This document shows, piece by piece, positions 62,279-64,000 of a stretch of DNA of 64,000 nt. The notes below the pieces were generated by a model. That model did no database searches and was not told the origin of the DNA. It saw only the letters and a list, made by a program, of their open reading frames with translations. This stretch comes from Anderseniella sp039978075. Its GTDB lineage: Bacteria > Pseudomonadota > Alphaproteobacteria > Rhizobiales > Aestuariivirgaceae. Numbering within the stretch: the stretch's first letter is position 1; the number at the start of each line of letters is the position of its first letter. The stretch lies in assembly GCA_039978075.1 (NCBI GenBank), contig JBDWCA010000002.1, positions 310,001-374,000 of the forward strand, written 5' to 3'. Both the position numbers and the translations under genes were made by a program.

Positions 62279-63529
62279 TTAGTGCAAATTCGCTTGCGCG
62301 CCATGCGCGGTTTCATCCATCACGTATCCGGTGCGGAACCGGTCGAGCCGCATGGCCGAGTTCAGTTCGTGCGGGGCGTCATTGGCGATGGTGTGGGCAA
62401 AGCACCAGCCCGATGCCGGGGTCGCCTTGAAGCCGCCATAGCACCAGCCGGCATTGAGATAGAGATTGTCGATATGGGTCTTGTCGATGATCGGCGATCC
62501 GTCCATCGACATGTCCATGATGCCGCCCCAGGAACGCAGCACCCGGGCACGTGACAGGGACGGGATCATCGCCAGCCCGCATTCGACCACGTGTTCGACC
62601 GTTGGCAGGTTGCCGCGCTGGGCATAGGAGTTGTAGCCGTCAATGTCACCGCCGAACACCAGGCCGCCCTTGTCCGACTGCGAGATGTAGAAATGCCCGA
62701 CCCCGTAGGTCACCACATTGTCGAGCCACGGCTTGATGCCTTCGGTCACAAACGCCTGCAGCACGTGGCTTTCAATCGGCAGTTCGAGCCCGGCCATCCT
62801 GGCTACGGTGGTTGAGTTGCCGGCAGCCGCCAGCCCGATCTTCTTGCAGCCGATGAAACCCTTGCTGGTTTCAACGCCGACGACCTTGCCCTTCTCGCGC
62901 TTGATGCCGGTGACCTCGCAGTGCTGGATCACGTCGACGCCGCGCATGTCGGCCCCGCGGGCAAAGCCCCAGGCCACCGCGTCATGGCGCACCGTGCCGC
63001 CGCGCCGCTGGCACAGCCCGCCCATGATCGGGAAGCGGCCATTTTCGAAGTTCAGAAACGGCATCATGTCGTGCAGGGCATGCTGGTCGAGGATTTCCGC
63101 GTCCACGCCGTGAATGCGCATGGCATTGCCGCGCCGGACATAGGCATCGCGCTGGCCGTCGGAGTGGAACAGGTTGACCACGCCGCGCTGCGACACCATG
63201 GCGTTGAAGTTGAAGTCCTGCTCCAGGCCTTCCCAGAGCTGCAGCGATTTTTCATAGAACGGGTTGTTGCCGGGCAACAGGTAGTTGGAGCGGATGATGG
63301 TTGTGTTGCGCCCGATATTGCCGCTGCCGAGATAACCCTTTTCCAGCACCGCGACATTGGTGATGCCGTGCACCTTGGCCAGGTAATAGGCTGTTGCCAG
63401 CCCGTGCCCGCCGCCGCCGACAATGATCACGTCGTATTCCGGCTTCGGATCAGGCGAGCGCCAGGCGGGCTGCCAGTTCTTGTGGCCGGACCACGCATTG
63501 CGGGCCAGTGAAAAGATCGAATACTTCAT
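62279..63529 (-). CDS. soxB: Sarcosine oxidase beta subunit
   Basis: 416 residues from the ATG at 63529 (MKYSIFSLARNAW), the usual SoxB opening; a TTG 21 bases upstream is less likely. FAD-binding VIIVGGGGHGLATAYYLAK, GNIGRNTTIIRSNYL, and MDMSMDGSPIIDKT...WCYGGFKATPASG near the end. It carries the sarcosine-oxidising flavin site. First gene of soxBDAG. Confidence 0.95.
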   Translation of the reverse strand: MKYSIFSLARNAWSGHKNWQPAWRSPDPKPEYDVIIVGGGGHGLATAYYLAKVHGITNVAVLEKGYLGSGNIGRNTTIIRSNYLLPGNNPFYEKSLQLWEGLEQDFNFNAMVSQRGVVNLFHSDGQRDAYVRRGNAMRIHGVDAEILDQHALHDMMPFLNFENGRFPIMGGLCQRRGGTVRHDAVAWGFARGADMRGVDVIQHCEVTGIKREKGKVVGVETSKGFIGCKKIGLAAAGNSTTVARMAGLELPIESHVLQAFVTEGIKPWLDNVVTYGVGHFYISQSDKGGLVFGGDIDGYNSYAQRGNLPTVEHVVECGLAMIPSLSRARVLRSWGGIMDMSMDGSPIIDKTHIDNLYLNAGWCYGGFKATPASGWCFAHTIANDAPHELNSAMRLDRFRTGYVMDETAHGAQANLH

Positions 63530-63626
63530 GTCGGGCATCCGTTTCAGCAAATTGGAAGCAAAAGTATAGGGGCCGAGCGCGCAAAAGCTGTTGTCTCTAT
63601 GGGCCGTTTACTTTACTCATAGCGAC

Positions 63627-64000
63627 ATGAGCCTGAAGGACGCCTCATCTCCGGAAGTCATAGCATTCCTGCTGGTAGACGGGTTTGCACTGATGTCGTT
63701 TGCCTCTGCGGTCGAACCCTTGCGCGCCGCCAACACGCTGGCAGGGCGCGAATTGTACAAGACAATCTGCGTGTCTCACGACGGTAATCCGGTCACCTCT
63801 TCCGTTGGTACGGTGCAGCCGTGCGAGGCGCAGGTGGGCGACATGATCGACGCCAGCACGCTGTTTGTGTGCGCCGGCGGCAGGCCGTGGTCGTACGGTG
63901 ACAAGAAGACATTCGCCTGGTTGCGGTTGCTGTCGCGGCGCGGGGTCCGCATTGGCGGTGTGTCGGGCGGGCCTTACGTTCTGGCGCGGTCAGGCATCAT
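63627..64000 (+). CDS. GlxA/AraC-family transcriptional regulator (N-terminal part, cut by window end)
   Basis: The frame runs to the last base with no stop, giving about 124 residues of a DJ-1/PfpI-like domain: VIAFLLVDGFALMSFASAVEPLRAAN split at its usual place, LFVCAGG, and GGVSGGPYVLARSG. This is the opening of AraC-type activators such as GbdR, CdhR and SouR that sense betaine, carnitine or sarcosine. It is divergent from soxBDAG across 97 bases, so it is the probable activator of that operon. The AraC DNA-binding domain should lie beyond the window. Confidence 0.85.
   Translation, partial: MSLKDASSPEVIAFLLVDGFALMSFASAVEPLRAANTLAGRELYKTICVSHDGNPVTSSVGTVQPCEAQVGDMIDASTLFVCAGGRPWSYGDKKTFAWLRLLSRRGVRIGGVSGGPYVLARSGI

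Noticed and set aside
1..64000. CRISPR arrays, tRNA or rRNA genes, phage genes and transposases
   Set aside because: Reading both strands gave no regular repeat-spacer series, cloverleaf, rRNA-like stretch, integrase or transposase motif.

Overview
The window looks like chromosomal DNA of an alphaproteobacterium, probably a marine or methylated-amine-using member of Hyphomicrobiales or Rhodobacterales. The evidence is about 60% GC, class I lysyl-tRNA synthetase, a short HisG paired with HisZ, quinone-linked PyrD, heterotetrameric sarcosine oxidase, malate synthase G, Liv and TRAP importers and a BetI-type repressor. This is inference from gene content; no rRNA or tRNA is present to fix the taxon.

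Layout. 0.1-4.8 kb (minus): a livGFHMK ABC importer ending in a clear terminator. 5.0-8.2 kb (plus): a phosphoethanolamine-methyltransferase-like enzyme coupled to a BetI-like repressor, then gap and rpe. 8.2-8.9 kb: no gene, but a 272-bp element bounded by 34-bp inverted arms. 8.9-12.2 kb (minus): hisS-hisZ-hisG. 12.4-18.0 kb (plus): an NTF2-like protein, benzoate-CoA-ligase-family enzyme plus alpha/beta hydrolase, a CAP-domain protein, a TPR protein and an orphan exported protein made of two tandem repeats. 18.0-29.1 kb: TTC38-like TPR protein, GST, TerB-like protein, DinG-type helicase, LysRS-I, an M24 peptidase, an MFS exporter, a membrane DUF457 protein and a LexA/S24-like regulator. 29.3-30.7 kb: DUF952 and pyrD.

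30.7-36.9 kb: a GntR repressor with a fumarylacetoacetase-family enzyme, divergent from a DctPQM TRAP importer, with three inverted repeats between them; then a small cytochrome c. 37.1-47.3 kb (plus): malate synthase G, a threonate-dehydrogenase-like enzyme, a ureohydrolase, then a four-gene ethylbenzene-dehydrogenase-type molybdoenzyme in the unusual order gamma-beta-alpha-chaperone, and an MBL hydrolase. 47.4-52.2 kb: a di-iron membrane hydroxylase, GNAT, GMC oxidoreductase, a MerR-like regulator with two copies of a 15-bp operator, and a SET-domain protein.

52.3-58.3 kb is the least explained part: a DUF3592 protein, a single-pass proline-rich protein, an exported protein, a possible small lipoprotein and a 768-residue glycine-rich protein with no signal peptide, bracketed by two identical 32-nt repeats. 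58.3-63.5 kb (minus) is soxBDAG, divergent from a GlxA/AraC-family regulator cut by the window end.

The strongest candidates for something undescribed are the glycine-rich locus with its flanking repeats, the rearranged ethylbenzene-dehydrogenase-like operon beside malate synthase, and the inverted-repeat element after rpe. No CRISPR array, prophage, transposase gene or RNA gene was found.
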